DNA of 64,000 nucleotides from Chenopodium formosanum (taxonomy: Eukaryota > Streptophyta > Magnoliopsida > Caryophyllales > Amaranthaceae), in the NCBI GenBank assembly GCA_024500155.1, contig CM044868.1, positions 45,792,165 through 45,856,164 on the forward strand, in the 5' to 3' direction. Below are positions 32,870 to 42,866 of this stretch, piece by piece. Positions within the stretch are counted from its first letter, which is position 1, and each line of letters begins with the position of its first letter. The notes beneath the pieces were generated by a model. It saw nothing but the letters and a program-made list of their open reading frames with translations, made no database searches and was not told where the DNA came from. The translations under genes were made by a program, and so were the position numbers.

Positions 32870-33809
32870 CACTTGTTCTTTTGGAAGTCTGGGGAAGAGA
32901 CTATGTAAAACTTTGTTCTCTAATCCTTCCACTTGTTCTCTTTCCCCAGAGTTATCATATACCGGGAGTAGGTGGTCAAAGTAAACCAGCCGATCCCTCT
33001 TGAATTTGGAGTCCTGCTCAGGTAGTGCATATGAGCAAACGCCTTGAAGCTGGGCTCCACCTCCAGCATCTCACAGGCGACAACGTAGCCCAAAATGTTA
33101 ACCCAAGAATTGGGGGCTAGTTGCCAGATACCCAGCTAGTATCCGTCCAAGATCCTCTCCACGGCCGGATGGAGAGGGAAGCATAGTCCTGCCTAGATGG
33201 CCACCTCGTAGCAGCCGAAGCACTGGTCACCATAGCAGGCCATCTCAGGTTAGGTGACCGTGTCTGTAGCTTCTGGCATGGACAAAATGAACCCATGTCC
33301 CATGACATGGGTAGAAATAAACTTGGCCAGATCATCCTTCATAGTTAGTCGCCTTCCTTCGGCAACGTGGAAATAATAAGGAGCAAGTTCATGCCGCCTG
33401 TAAGCAGACGGTTCCTCCCAGCCCTCTCCTTTCTCAACAGAGATGGACTCTCTAGCAGCTTTGAGATTCGACTGCGCCTCCTCCTAGTCAAGGGGGACGT
33501 AGTTGGAGGATGATGACGCGGAGTCTGATCAAAGTTCTCTTTGGAGCTGGGGGCTTGCCAGCTGGTGCCAGCAGTTTCCTTCCCCAAATCATCATCCAGT
33601 GTCGATCCACTCGGCCCGGGGTTCTCATACTCTTCGTCGCACTCCTCCAAGAATGAGTCACTTGGAGTGCTGACGGTGCTAGGGGGTTCCCTACTTATTT
33701 CAGAGACAGGCGCCCTAATGGAGTCGTCTGAAAAAACAGTCTCACTGTCCGAATGGTACCATAAACCATCCGTCCTATATCTCCTTGTCGTCTTCTTTGT
33801 TCTAGCCAT
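32870..33809 (-). pseudogene. Antisense gene copy (Transposase_28-like), N-terminus MARTKKTTRR
   Basis: ATG 33809 follows CTCCTACAAGACACG, which contains a possible acceptor AG. The first ten residues, MARTKKTTRR, resemble histone H3. The frame is open to 33345 and carries an acidic region (SDSETVFSDDSI) and STPSDSFLEECDEEYE, which aligns with STPADSFLEECDQ of the inner copy. Past a stop, the Transposase_28-type part is recognisable in 33335-32870 with CFGCYEVAI, CFPLHPAVERILDGY and QLAPNSWVNILGYVVACEM, interrupted by TAG/TAA codons. The second half and coiled coil are missing. Non-functional as it stands. Confidence 0.65.
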
Positions 33810-34332
33810 CGTGTCTTGTAGGAGCATAGACATTGTCGAATTTGGAGATGTACTTAATTAAAGGAAAGTTCTCGAACGAGCATTCGGCACTCCTAAATCT
33901 AGATTCAGCCGTCCCCGGTGACCGGCTGATCGCTAATCTAGGTCGTGCCGGGTGAGTTTAGGAAACCATTTTTGATAAAGAAAAAATGCAAAGAAATAAG
34001 TAAAAAAGGGATCGGGTGGTTACCTTAGAAGAAGGTAACAAGAGGCGTCGGTCTGGGGCGTCTGGTTGAGCAGGCGAACTAAGATGGCCGACTGTCGGAT
34101 GCTGAAGAAATCAAAGTCTTTGCAAGTCAAATTCAAAGATTCTCCCAAAGATTCACGCAAATGTGAATGCAAGGGAGGTCAACCCTTCTATTTATAGAGA
34201 AAGGGGGGTAAAATGTTCCAGGGTAAAACCCTAAAATAGAGTGAACAGTAAAAGTAAATTTTTTGGCCATTCATGGCCTGAAACGAGTCACAGGCGTCAT
34301 GTGCCAAGCACGTGACCCTTGTGAGGGGCAAA

Positions 34333-34920
34333 TGTTTTGGGTATTTTATACCCGGTGAAGTGGCCCAACTAGAGCCTAACATGTGTCACTGGAAGGGGCG
34401 CCACCTTGGACCTTCCAGATGGTGACACGTGTCAAGTAGATACAACCCTAATTTGGGGTATTTGATGATCCCAAGTGGACCAATAAGAGAGCGACACGTG
34501 TTACCCTAAGAGACGCCCAAATGGCCTCTTAGGATGTGCGACACGTGTCACTCAAATATCACCTCTGAAATAGGCGCCGCAAAAACAGCGTGCCCTAATC
34601 CCTAAGTCATTAAACCCTAGGGAGGGCATACTTCCCCAAAAAGACCCTATAAATAGGGACAGTTCCCTCATTTATGACGGGACGTCACATCAATATTTAT
34701 TACAGAGCTGTCGTTCTCAAGAAACAGACAGCACCTGAGCTTGGAATCCAAGCAGATAACTTTATTTCCGCACGTTTTACTCCGAATACCGTACTAACTT
34801 AATCTTCAGAGGCGGACCACCAACCATCCAGCGGTCCGTTTGCTTTGCAGGTACAGGCGACCTTGTAGAATCCAGTCTTGGGATGTAACTCTCCCGAGGG
34901 ACATAGAAAACCCCAAAACA
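34333..34920 (+). repeat. 3' LTR of truncated Retand-like element
   Basis: Begins TGTTTTGGGTATTTT and ends AACCCCAAAACA. It carries four CACGTG/CATGTG boxes (for example GGTGACACGTGTCA, GCGACACGTGTT) and CCCTATAAATAGGG at about 34645. Confidence 0.85.
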
Positions 34921-36150
34921 CTAAGCACCCATAGCCGGCTGCAGGGGGAGCTTTGCTCATCACGGATGCAGGGGTTGCTTTGTTCTTCATTAAGTCCAGT
35001 TGTGGCATCGACTCATTGAGCTCGATGACAGGGGCTGCTTTGTTCATCCTCAATGTCGGCTGTGTATATACACCATTTTGGTAAAAAACAAAGGGGCATG
35101 CAACTAGTATATTTATGTATGCATATCAGCATATAAATAAATACATATAAAAGGAGAATAATTACTCTATTATTATACATCCTTTCGGTGAGCCGGCCAT
35201 GTGTCAAGCGACAATTATGAGCTTGTTAGATAAACGCTTATATATGTATAAATATATAAGTGCCAAAGCTCAATATGTCTTCCCAAGGGCAGCTCCATAT
35301 TAATAAGGTTTTGGGAGCAAGCTCAAACAAGGTGATATAACTCATCAGCCAAAGTCGGCCCCCAAGACTATTCTAGCCGCAAACCTCCATCTTTGCTCAT
35401 TTATCCAGCTAGGTTGTACTAGTACTGTATGGCTGCTTTGTGCCTTAACCAAGCCCGGTTGCGTGGTTGCCTCGTTCATCTTCAAAAGCCGGCTGAAGGG
35501 GCTGTCTATGGTCATATTTCACTCAAAAATTTGAGCGTGAGCAAGGTAGTGATGAGTCGGTCCTCAATACCGATTGTATCATCATTAAAGAACTTCAATA
35601 ATGTGATTTGCTCGATTGTAAGGCGGTTCAAGTTTTATCCTTAAGTCAGCCCATTGTAGCATCGAGTTGTAACCAATTTGTCCCGACGGTGGCATTGACT
35701 CGTTGAGCTCGATTAATCAATCAAGCCCGCCTGTCATCAGCCTTAGTTCGTCTGCTTAGTCCGTCTGCAACTCTTAAGCTCCGCAAATGAGGAGCAGCCG
35801 AAAATCAAACGGCTGCCAAAGCCGACCAATATTTGAGAACTTGCGACCTATCTTGTATGAGTTAGCATAAGAGACAAATGAAATTGAAAGCAAGCGGCAA
35901 ATGCCGCATGGCGCTACAGCAAGGAGCTTGTGATATATCCAGCTCCGATTCTTAAGCTTTTAAAGCAACTCAAAGACGCACCAAGCATTTGAATATTGGA
36001 GGTAACCATATAATATGATTTTATTCCCTCTAATAATATTAATGCATTAAAATACTAATGATAGCCTTCATTATTATTGTTATAATTGTTATTATTTATT
36101 CATTGATTGAATTTCAATATAATCTGACGGACCATCCAAACTCCAATAAT

Positions 36151-36414
36151 AAACTAAGTTAAAAACTTAGTAGCTAAACTAACGTCCAAGTGACGTGAGG
36201 CCAATGGCCAGATAATAAACTAAGTTGAAAACTTAGTAGCTAAACTAACGTCCAAGTGACGTGAGGCCATTGGCCAAATAACAAACTAAGTTGAAAACTT
36301 AGTAGCTAAACTAACGTCCAAGTGACGTGAGGCGAATGGCCGGATAATAAACTAAGTTGAAAACTTAGTAGCAAATTCAACGTCCAAGTGACATGCGGTC
36401 AATGACCAGATAAC
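36151..36414. repeat. Four 66-bp tandem units with ACTAAGTT/AACTTAGT hairpin
   Basis: Unit starts are at 36151, 36217, 36283 and 36349, exactly 66 bases apart. Each unit has ACTAAGTTGAAAACTTAGT (a stem with a short loop) followed by AACGTCCAAGTGACGTGAGG and CCAATGGCC. It is homologous in its hairpin to the units at 13798-14015. Confidence 0.9.
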
Positions 36415-36499
36415 TAAACTAGGCACAAAAACGCTTAGTGGCTATATAGCCGGTCTCAACCTAGACTAGAGGCCAATGGCCAGATGGTTGTTTGTTTTA

Positions 36500-36735
36500 T
36501 AAAATCGTCTGTCCCAACATGGATAATGGCGTCCGGCGACACCCCTCCGGGTGCAATCGTTGCAGAGAGCAACCTACCTGTTTGCTCTACGTACCTATGC
36601 AAACGGAAAAGATTGAACGACCAAATTGGTCAACTCATAGTCGTCTGACCAGAACAGTCTAAAGAACGACTAAGTTTTCGAAACACCGGATGTCCTAAGA
36701 CATCAGCCCGGTGACCAACCGAAGTTCTTGGGCTT
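36500..36735. other. Conserved noncoding block, copy 2
   Basis: Matches 14100-14345 over GGCGTCCGGCGACACCCC, TCCGGGTGCAATCGT, CTACGTACCTATGCAAACGG and TTGGTCAACTCATAGTCG. Confidence 0.6.
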
Positions 36736-36840
36736 TTCATTCCAAAATTTCATAGACACTCCCATTGGGGAAAAAAGAGTTGTGCAATGGCTATACAACC
36801 GTCTTGAAAAAGTCATGAAGTCAATGGCCAGATGGCTATA

Positions 36841-38269
36841 TGACAGGCTAAAGTCGTATCACCCAATCAAAAGTAATTCCTAAATCCTCTAACTAATGTT
36901 GATAGGGAAGTAGAGTCGAATCCACAGGGAAACTGGTCTTTCTATTCCTAATTAGTTAAAGCAATCTAAATTATTAAGTAACCAATTTGTTATTATAAAG
37001 GAGAGCTAAACTACTAAAAGTAAAAGTAGGAAGGAATAAAAGTAGGAGGAAAAATCAATGAAATAAAAGCCTAAGGCATAGGTTCACCAATAAATAACAT
37101 TCCAGGGTAAAACATAATAACCAATCATCAATGCATCAATTAATCAGATCATAAAGGGCTTTCGCTACGTATTACAATCACAGAATTAATCTACCGGTAT
37201 TAAATCTCATCTCTCGAATCTTGACTTAACCATTTATAAATTAACCTGCCTATTGAAACTAGACCAGAACATCAATTCTCATATCTTGTATCTCGAATCA
37301 ATATTGTAAAACTCATGCATAAAAGATCGGGCCTAATCTAGTCACATTGCATTAAATCAATCAATAGGAAATTAATCTAGCATTGACAATCAACAACAAT
37401 AAATTACCCCTTCATATTATTTACGGATCCCCAAAAACCCTGGAAAGGAAACTACTCATACATAATTAAATATAAACTAAACAAAGCAATTAAAGGAGAC
37501 ATGATGAAAGAAATAAAGTAAATAACTGAGATTAAAGTAGAAAAAATCATTACCAAAATAACCTGGATTAAGGAGTTGAATTAAGAACAAAGTTGTAGAG
37601 AGAGAAACTAATCTAAAACTAAGTAGAGAGAGAAAGTCTCAGAGAAGAAATACTAATCGAAAGGATTAAAATCGTATTTATACCAAAAACAACTACTCCT
37701 AATTAAAACTAAAATAAATCTCCGGAATTAGCTGCTAAAAACCTCTCGCCCGATCGGGCGAAGGGCCGCCTGATTGGGCCCGCCTTTTCTCCACTATAAG
37801 CTTCTCTCGCACCCGGCCGGGCGCGAACTACTCTTCCCCGCCCAGCCGGGCGCGAACTACTCTTCCCTGCCCGGCCGGGCGCGCCTTTGGGCGGGAGCTC
37901 TCTTGGCCGGGCCCGGACACTTAGGCACGTTTTGGACTTCGATTGGGCTCCGATCCTTCAACCCAATCCAGATCGGGTCTTGAATACTTGGTCCAAATGC
38001 CTCGGAATCTCAAATGCTAAGCCTTTAATCATCAGTTCGATGACTCTCACCGGCCTTGGGCTATAAGAACTGGTCGTGCTCCTCCAATGCTCGTAGTCAC
38101 TCCATAATATCTCGGGAAAATGCTTCAAAACTACAAATCCCTACAAAAGTCAACCAAAACTACGAAAACATTAGAAAACACCAATTAGTAATAAAAGTGG
38201 CTCTAAAGAGCCAAAAACACTACTAATTATGACCAAGGGATGGGGATAAAATACTATATAAAATGGACA
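36841..38269 (-). repeat. Solo LTR of Athila-like family, minus orientation
   Basis: Reverse complement of the LTR type at 39473-41055. The plus strand shows TGACAGGCTAAAGTCGTATC at the start and AAAATGGACA at the end, with the same CTTGGTCATAATTAGTAGT and TTAGTTAGAGGATTTAGGAA segments. No internal sequence is attached, so it is a recombination-derived solo LTR in the Retand-like fragment. Flanks (CTATA and TATCA) are not an exact duplication. It contains CGCCCGATCGGGCG-type palindromes at 37745-37920 and, on the minus strand, TATAAATA at about 37681. Confidence 0.8.
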
Positions 38270-38289
38270 TATCATTATACATTTTTATA

Positions 38290-38490
38290 AATTCGCCTAT
38301 TCCAATGTGAAATATGGCGTCCGGAGACAACCCTCCGGATGCAATCGTCGCAGAAATCACTCTATCGTTTGCTTTACGTACGCATGTAGGCGGCAAAAAT
38401 TGAACGACCTAATTGGTCAACTCATAGCCGCTTGACCTGGGTAATCTAAAGAACGACCTGGGTGACCGACCGAAGTTCTAATCTAGATTA
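38290..38490. other. Conserved noncoding block, copy 3
   Basis: More diverged copy (GGCGTCCGGAGACAACCC, TCCGGATGCAATCGTCGCA, TTGGTCAACTCATAGCCG), showing that this element carried the block twice. Confidence 0.55.
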
Positions 38491-38577
38491 CCTTTCAAAA
38501 TTATACAAGTCCTCCCAATGGGGTAAAAGGACATTGAAAGTGTAATTGGATTACAAACACCCCATGCGAACATTTGT

Positions 38578-38700
38578 CTCCTGTCGTGTCAGGCGGCCAT
38601 TAGCCTCCTGCCCCCAGGCGGCCATTTGCCTCCTATTCTATGAAGAGTCAAGCGGTCATTTGCCTCCTTCCCTAACAGGCGGCCATTCGCCTCCTACCTT
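38578..38700. repeat. GGCGGCCATTTGCCTCCT tandem motif
   Basis: Four imperfect copies of AGGCGGCCATTTGCCTCCT, separated by 15-25 bases of variable sequence. GGCGGCCATT...GCC gives partial dyad symmetry. Confidence 0.7.
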
Positions 38701-38822
38701 ATGGAATGTTAAACGTCTCAAAAATATTCTAAGTCACCCAAAGGTCATATGACCACCATAGTGGGGCTAAAAGAAATAAAAGTCGTCATGTGTCTAGTTT
38801 AGGTGGCAATCATTATTATGAT

Positions 38823-38880
38823 TGATTAACTTAGAAAATATCATACCATTTAAGGTATCAAAATTTCTAAGTTAATCAAA
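38823..38880. repeat. 16-bp perfect inverted repeat with inner dyad
   Basis: TTGATTAACTTAGAAA (38823-38838) pairs with 38865-38880. The loop contains ATACC-ATTTAA-GGTAT, a second stem. It corresponds to 14493-14552 of the inner element. Confidence 0.85.
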
Positions 38881-39003
38881 TCTCTCTTTTATTGAACTAG
38901 ACATATGCCGTCCATAGAGCTTTTGAAAAAGCGGAAAATAAAGCCTTGATTTTGTAAGGGGTAATTCCTTTTGAAAAAGAAATTACCCTTTCCGAGGGGC
39001 TAA

Positions 39004-39458
39004 TGTTTAGGGGTAAAAATACCCCCTATATGTGGACCAATGCAACCGCGACACGTGTCCGCAAACTCAACGCTCAATGAGCCAATTAGAGCATGACACG
39101 TGTCACTCAATTATAGAAGGGTGAAAATGGGCTTTAGGCCCACAACCTTAGAAACCGTAAAACGGTGGAAAGCCAATCTACTTAGGTTAAATAACCTAAG
39201 AGGCACATATCCCATTGCTCTATAAATACTGATCATTACATCAGTTTCACGGGATCCAATTCTCTCTCCAAGGGAAATGCCCCCCACAATTACTCTCCCT
39301 TCTCTACTTTCTCTAAAATACATTATTTCGATCACTAACTTGATCGTCAAAGGCAGACCTCCGGCCCCCCGGGGTCCGTTCGCATGTTGCATTGTGGATC
39401 TGTCTCCCGCGGGAAGTACACGCCCTCCACTCGAGTACGTACAAAAAACCCCAAAACA
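39004..39458 (+). repeat. 3' LTR of second truncated Retand-like element
   Basis: Begins TGTTTAGGGGTAAAAATACC and ends CCCCAAAACA, with GCGACACGTGTCC and ATGACACGTGTCA boxes and CTATAAATAC at about 39219. The Athila-like element begins 15 bases after its end. Confidence 0.85.
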
Positions 39459-40033
39459 ACTGGCAGCTAATGTGTCTATTTTATATAGTATTTTACCCCC
39501 ATCCCTTGGTCATAATTAGTAGTGTTTTTGGCTCTTTAGAGCCACTTTTAGTACTAATTGGTGTTTTTTAGTGTTTTCGTAGATTTGGTTGACTTTTGCA
39601 GGGAATTACACTTTTGGAATATTTTCCCGAGATATTTTGGAGCAATCACGAGCACTGGAGAAGCAAGACCAGATTTTTATTGACCAGGGCCGGTTAGAGT
39701 CATCGAACCTGTGATTAAGGGCTCGCTATAGGTGATACCGGGGCATTTGGACCGAGTATTCAAGACCAGAAGAGGAAACCCAGATTGGCCCAAAGAATTG
39801 GAGCCCAATCGTAGTCCAAATAGTGGCCCAAGAGATCCGCCCGGCCAAAGAGGCTGGCGCCCGGCCGGGCGGGAGAAGCGAAGGTCGGCGCCCGGTGACG
39901 CACCCGGCCGGGCGCGAGATTTAACTTGAAGAGCAAAAAGGCGCGCCCGATCGGGCGGTGCCTCGCCCGATCGGGCGCGTGTAAATATTAGGAGTTAATT
40001 TTGTCGTTTAAGTTTGTTTTAGTTTAGGATTTG

Positions 40034-40056
40034 TACGGAGTATAAATACTCCTCCG
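40034..40056 (+). promoter_or_regulatory. TATA box inside an inverted repeat
   Basis: ACGGAG-TATAAATA-CTCCTCCGT; TATAAATA is at 40041-40048. The same block is at about 43888-43910 in the 3' LTR. A (TC)n tract begins about 30 bases downstream, near the expected transcription start. Confidence 0.6.
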
Positions 40057-40069
40057 TAATACGATTTTA

Positions 40070-40073
<4 letters not shown>

Positions 40074-40136
<63 letters not shown>

Positions 40137-40225
40137 TTACTCTCTTAATTGTTTTCTTAGATTTCTTTCTCTTAAACCTTTGTTCTTAATCTACTCTTAA
40201 TTCCAGATTTATTTTGGTGACGATT

Positions 40226-40278
<53 letters not shown>

Positions 40279-40376
40279 TTTACTCTCTTAATTGTTTTCT
40301 TAGATTTCTTTCTCTTAAACCTTTTTTCTTAATCTACTCTTAATTCCAGATTTATTTTGGTGACGATTTCTCCTCT
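40074..40376. repeat. Duplicated (TC)n plus about 110-bp block in 5' LTR
   Basis: A (TC)n run followed by CTTTACTCTCTTAATTGTTT and GACGATTTCTCC occurs twice (about 40074-40231 and 40232-40376). The 3' LTR (43927-44127) has it once. Slippage or unequal exchange at the TC tract is a simple explanation. Confidence 0.8.
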
Positions 40377-41060
40377 CTTAATCTTAGTTGTTTATTTTAT
40401 TCCTTTAATCATGTCTTGCTTTATTGCTTTGATTAGTTTAGTCTCTATTATGTGTGAGTAGTTTTCTTTCTAGGGTTTATTGGGATCCATAAATAATATG
40501 AAGGGGTAATTTATTATTGTTAATTATCAATGCTAGATTAATTTCCTATTGATTGATTTAATGCTCTGTGACTAGATTAGGCCTGATCTTTTATGCATGA
40601 GTTTGACAATATTGATTCAAGATTCGACAGATGAGAATTGATGTTTAGGTCTAGTTTCAATAGGCAGGTTAATTTATAAATAGTTAGGTCGAGATTCGAA
40701 AGATGAGATTTAATACCGGTAAATTAATTGTGTGATTATAATACGTAGCGAAAGCCCTTTACAATCTGATTAATATATGCATTGATGAATTATTATTATA
40801 TTCTACCCTGGAATATTATTTATTGGTGAACCTATGCCCTAGGTCTTTTTATATATTATTTTCTCCCTATTCTTGATCTCCGTAGTTTAGTTTATTATTC
40901 AAATTTATATATTGGTACTTCATAATCTAGATTATATTAGTTAATTAGGAATAGAAAGATCCGTTTCTCTGTGGATTTGACCCTAATTCCCTATCTATAT
41001 TAGTTAGAGGATTTAGGAATTACTTTTGATTTGGTGATACGACTTTACCCTGTCAAAATT

Positions 41061-41078
41061 TGGCGCCGTTGCTAGGGA
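41061..41078 (+). other. Primer binding site, Athila type
   Basis: TGGCGCCGTTGCTAGGGA, five bases after the LTR. It closely resembles TGGCGCCGTTGCCGGGGA, which is common in Athila elements. Confidence 0.85.
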
Positions 41079-41192
41079 AACGGTTTTTATTTTTATTTCT
41101 GATTATTTTTGTAGTCTAGGTTATTTTCTTTTTGTCTCAGAGAACGTTAGTTCTTTTAGGCAAATCTCACATTTGCTTCTAGTTTTTTGTTT

Positions 41193-42866
41193 ATGCCCAG
41201 GTGTTCCAGATCAGGGTACATCCCATTCGATCCTGAGATCGAACATTCCTTCCATAGACAGAAAAATCTGTACAAGCAAATCCTGGCGGATTCTGGTGAT
41301 AATAATAATCACCGCGATCCTCCGACTGGTTCTAGCGATTTAGAGGTATCATCAGACGCAGAATCAGAGATAGCGGTTCCAAAGAAGCTTAGTGATTATT
41401 CACAACCAAAGCTCACACTTGGTATAATTGACTGGGAAACTCTGGTTTTGAATTTTTATAACAAGTATTATCCAGCAGAGAGAACAACCGTACTACGGAG
41501 TGCGATTCAGAACTTTGCCCAAGAAGCCGATGAATCTTTATATGAGGCTTGGGAGAGGTTCAAGGACCTACAAAGAGAATGCCCTCATCATAATTTAGCA
41601 CAATGGCAGTTAATCCAAGCCTTTTATAATGGCATTGGAAATTCTTCTAGAATAATTTTAGATTCTGCAGTTAGTGGGAGATTTATGAATCTTAATGTTG
41701 ATGATGCAGGTCAGGTTATTGAAGATATGGCGATACATAATTCCCAATATGGGAATCCTAGAGGATTTGCTAACAAGGGGAAACATAGTGTTGACTCTGT
41801 ATCCTTCTTGCAAGCTCAACTGACCTCTATATGCCAAAAATTAGATAATCAGAGCACTGCTAATGTAGCTAATGTTTCTGCAATTAATAATAATTCTAAT
41901 GAGGCTTTCTGTGAAAATTGTGGTATTATAGGTCATTGGGAACAAGATTGCAGGAGTTCCATGGAGCAAGTTAATGCCTTTCAAGCTTATAAGCAGAATA
42001 ACCCATACTCCAACACCTACAATCCTGGGTATCGGAATCATCCGTACCTTTCCTATTGGAGTACCAACGTTCAAAATCCACCACCAGAAGAACCACAGGC
42101 GCCACAGCAACAGCAGCAGAAATATTACCATCTCAATGCTGGCCAGAAAAACCAACAACAACAAACCTCCTCATCTTCCGACCCTTCTCTGGTGGAAATT
42201 AGAGCGATGTTGGTTAATATGCAGAAGCACATGGAAAGTAGAGATGCGACAATTGATTCAATTCTAGCGCACAAAAAAATTGTAGATAATCAAATTGCGC
42301 AACTTTTCGCTACTCTACAAGCCCGCCAACAAGGAGCTCTACCGGCACAACTGAGCAGGCCTACGGATCAAGCCTATGCAATTACTATAAGGAGTGGTTC
42401 AAACTATGAAGGGCCCTCTATGCGCAGAGTTGATGAACCTGATTTATTAAATAATGCTAATCTTGATTCCGTTAAACCAAACAATGTAAGAAGGTCCTTT
42501 TCAGATGAGATAGACAAATGGCAGAAGGAATTTGATGCAATAGAAAGAGCTTTGTACACTGTTGGTCTTGGTTTTGAGGACGAAAAGGTGGAATCAATCA
42601 AACAAGTTGTGCAATTTGAGCCTACGGTAAGTGTTTCGCCAGATCGAGTTGCAATTGTTAAATACAATTACAATCTGAAGCAACCCTCGATCAAAGAAGG
42701 ATCTTTAGTGCGTAGCATTGAAGAATCCCCAGTCCAAGTCAAGGAGGATCCACCAGATAAGGTGAATTGGCGCCCCACAGGGCATGTCAGGAAGCCGCGT
42801 CGTAGCCTAAACACCGCTAGACCGGGTGAGAAACCACCCGATCAAGAGTTAGGCCAAGGGTCCTAG
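41193..42866 (+). CDS. gag-like protein of Athila-like element, internally rearranged
   Basis: 557 codons from ATG 41193 without a stop. Residues 1-80 are an N-terminal domain with GYIPFDPEIEHSFHRQ, typical of Athila gag. The capsid signature is shortened: IIDWETLVLNFYNKYYP and FAQEADESLYEAWERFKDL are present, but the preceding about 60-80 residues seem deleted in frame after QPKLTLGI. A CCHC zinc knuckle (CENCGIIGHWEQDC) lies at about residue 240, followed by a Gln/Pro-rich stretch and AITIRSGS, the usual end of gag. The last about 140 residues (DEIDKWQKEFDAIERALYTV and a basic tail) do not match what I know of Athila protease and are unrecognised. An intact frame in a pol-less element suggests either youth or selection for gag in trans. 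Confidence 0.7.
   Translation: MPRCSRSGYIPFDPEIEHSFHRQKNLYKQILADSGDNNNHRDPPTGSSDLEVSSDAESEIAVPKKLSDYSQPKLTLGIIDWETLVLNFYNKYYPAERTTVLRSAIQNFAQEADESLYEAWERFKDLQRECPHHNLAQWQLIQAFYNGIGNSSRIILDSAVSGRFMNLNVDDAGQVIEDMAIHNSQYGNPRGFANKGKHSVDSVSFLQAQLTSICQKLDNQSTANVANVSAINNNSNEAFCENCGIIGHWEQDCRSSMEQVNAFQAYKQNNPYSNTYNPGYRNHPYLSYWSTNVQNPPPEEPQAPQQQQQKYYHLNAGQKNQQQQTSSSSDPSLVEIRAMLVNMQKHMESRDATIDSILAHKKIVDNQIAQLFATLQARQQGALPAQLSRPTDQAYAITIRSGSNYEGPSMRRVDEPDLLNNANLDSVKPNNVRRSFSDEIDKWQKEFDAIERALYTVGLGFEDEKVESIKQVVQFEPTVSVSPDRVAIVKYNYNLKQPSIKEGSLVRSIEESPVQVKEDPPDKVNWRPTGHVRKPRRSLNTARPGEKPPDQELGQGS

Larger units (their letters stand above)
32860..34920 (+). mobile_element. Truncated Retand-like element: antisense gene and 3' LTR
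   Basis: It contains the antisense gene on the minus strand, a polypurine tract (GTGAGGGGCAAA at 34321) and a 588-bp LTR. Everything 5' of the antisense gene is missing at a junction near 32860. It belongs to the same family as 7434-18582, judged by the LTR ends TGTTTTGGG...CCCCAAAACA and the shared antisense protein. Confidence 0.75.
34921..39458 (+). mobile_element. Second truncated Retand-like element: 3' noncoding region and 3' LTR, containing a solo LTR
   Basis: No pol or antisense gene is left. The region holds TGCAGGGG-TGCTTTGTTCATC-like repeats (34930-35050), the four 66-bp units at 36151, two copies of the conserved block (around 36520 and 38300), a GGCGGCCATTTGCC repeat (38578-38700), a long inverted repeat (38823-38880), a polypurine tract (CCGAGGGGCTAA) and an LTR (39004-39458). 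An Athila-like solo LTR in opposite orientation sits at 36841-38269. From 34921 to 36120 I see no genes. Confidence 0.7.
39473..41055 (+). repeat. 5' LTR of Athila-like element, with internal duplication
   Basis: Starts TGTCTATTTTATATAGTATT and ends GACTTTACCCTGTCA, 1583 bp. It contains GC palindromes (39836-39985), a TATAAATA flanked by inverted GGAG/CTCC, and two (TC)n tracts with a repeated block of about 150 bp. The shared CTTGGTCATAATTAGTAGTG near the start links it to the solo LTR at 36841. Confidence 0.85.

Noticed and set aside
36151..36414. CRISPR-like array (regular repeats)
   Set aside because: Units are contiguous with no unique spacers, the DNA is clearly plant retrotransposon sequence, and there are no cas genes.
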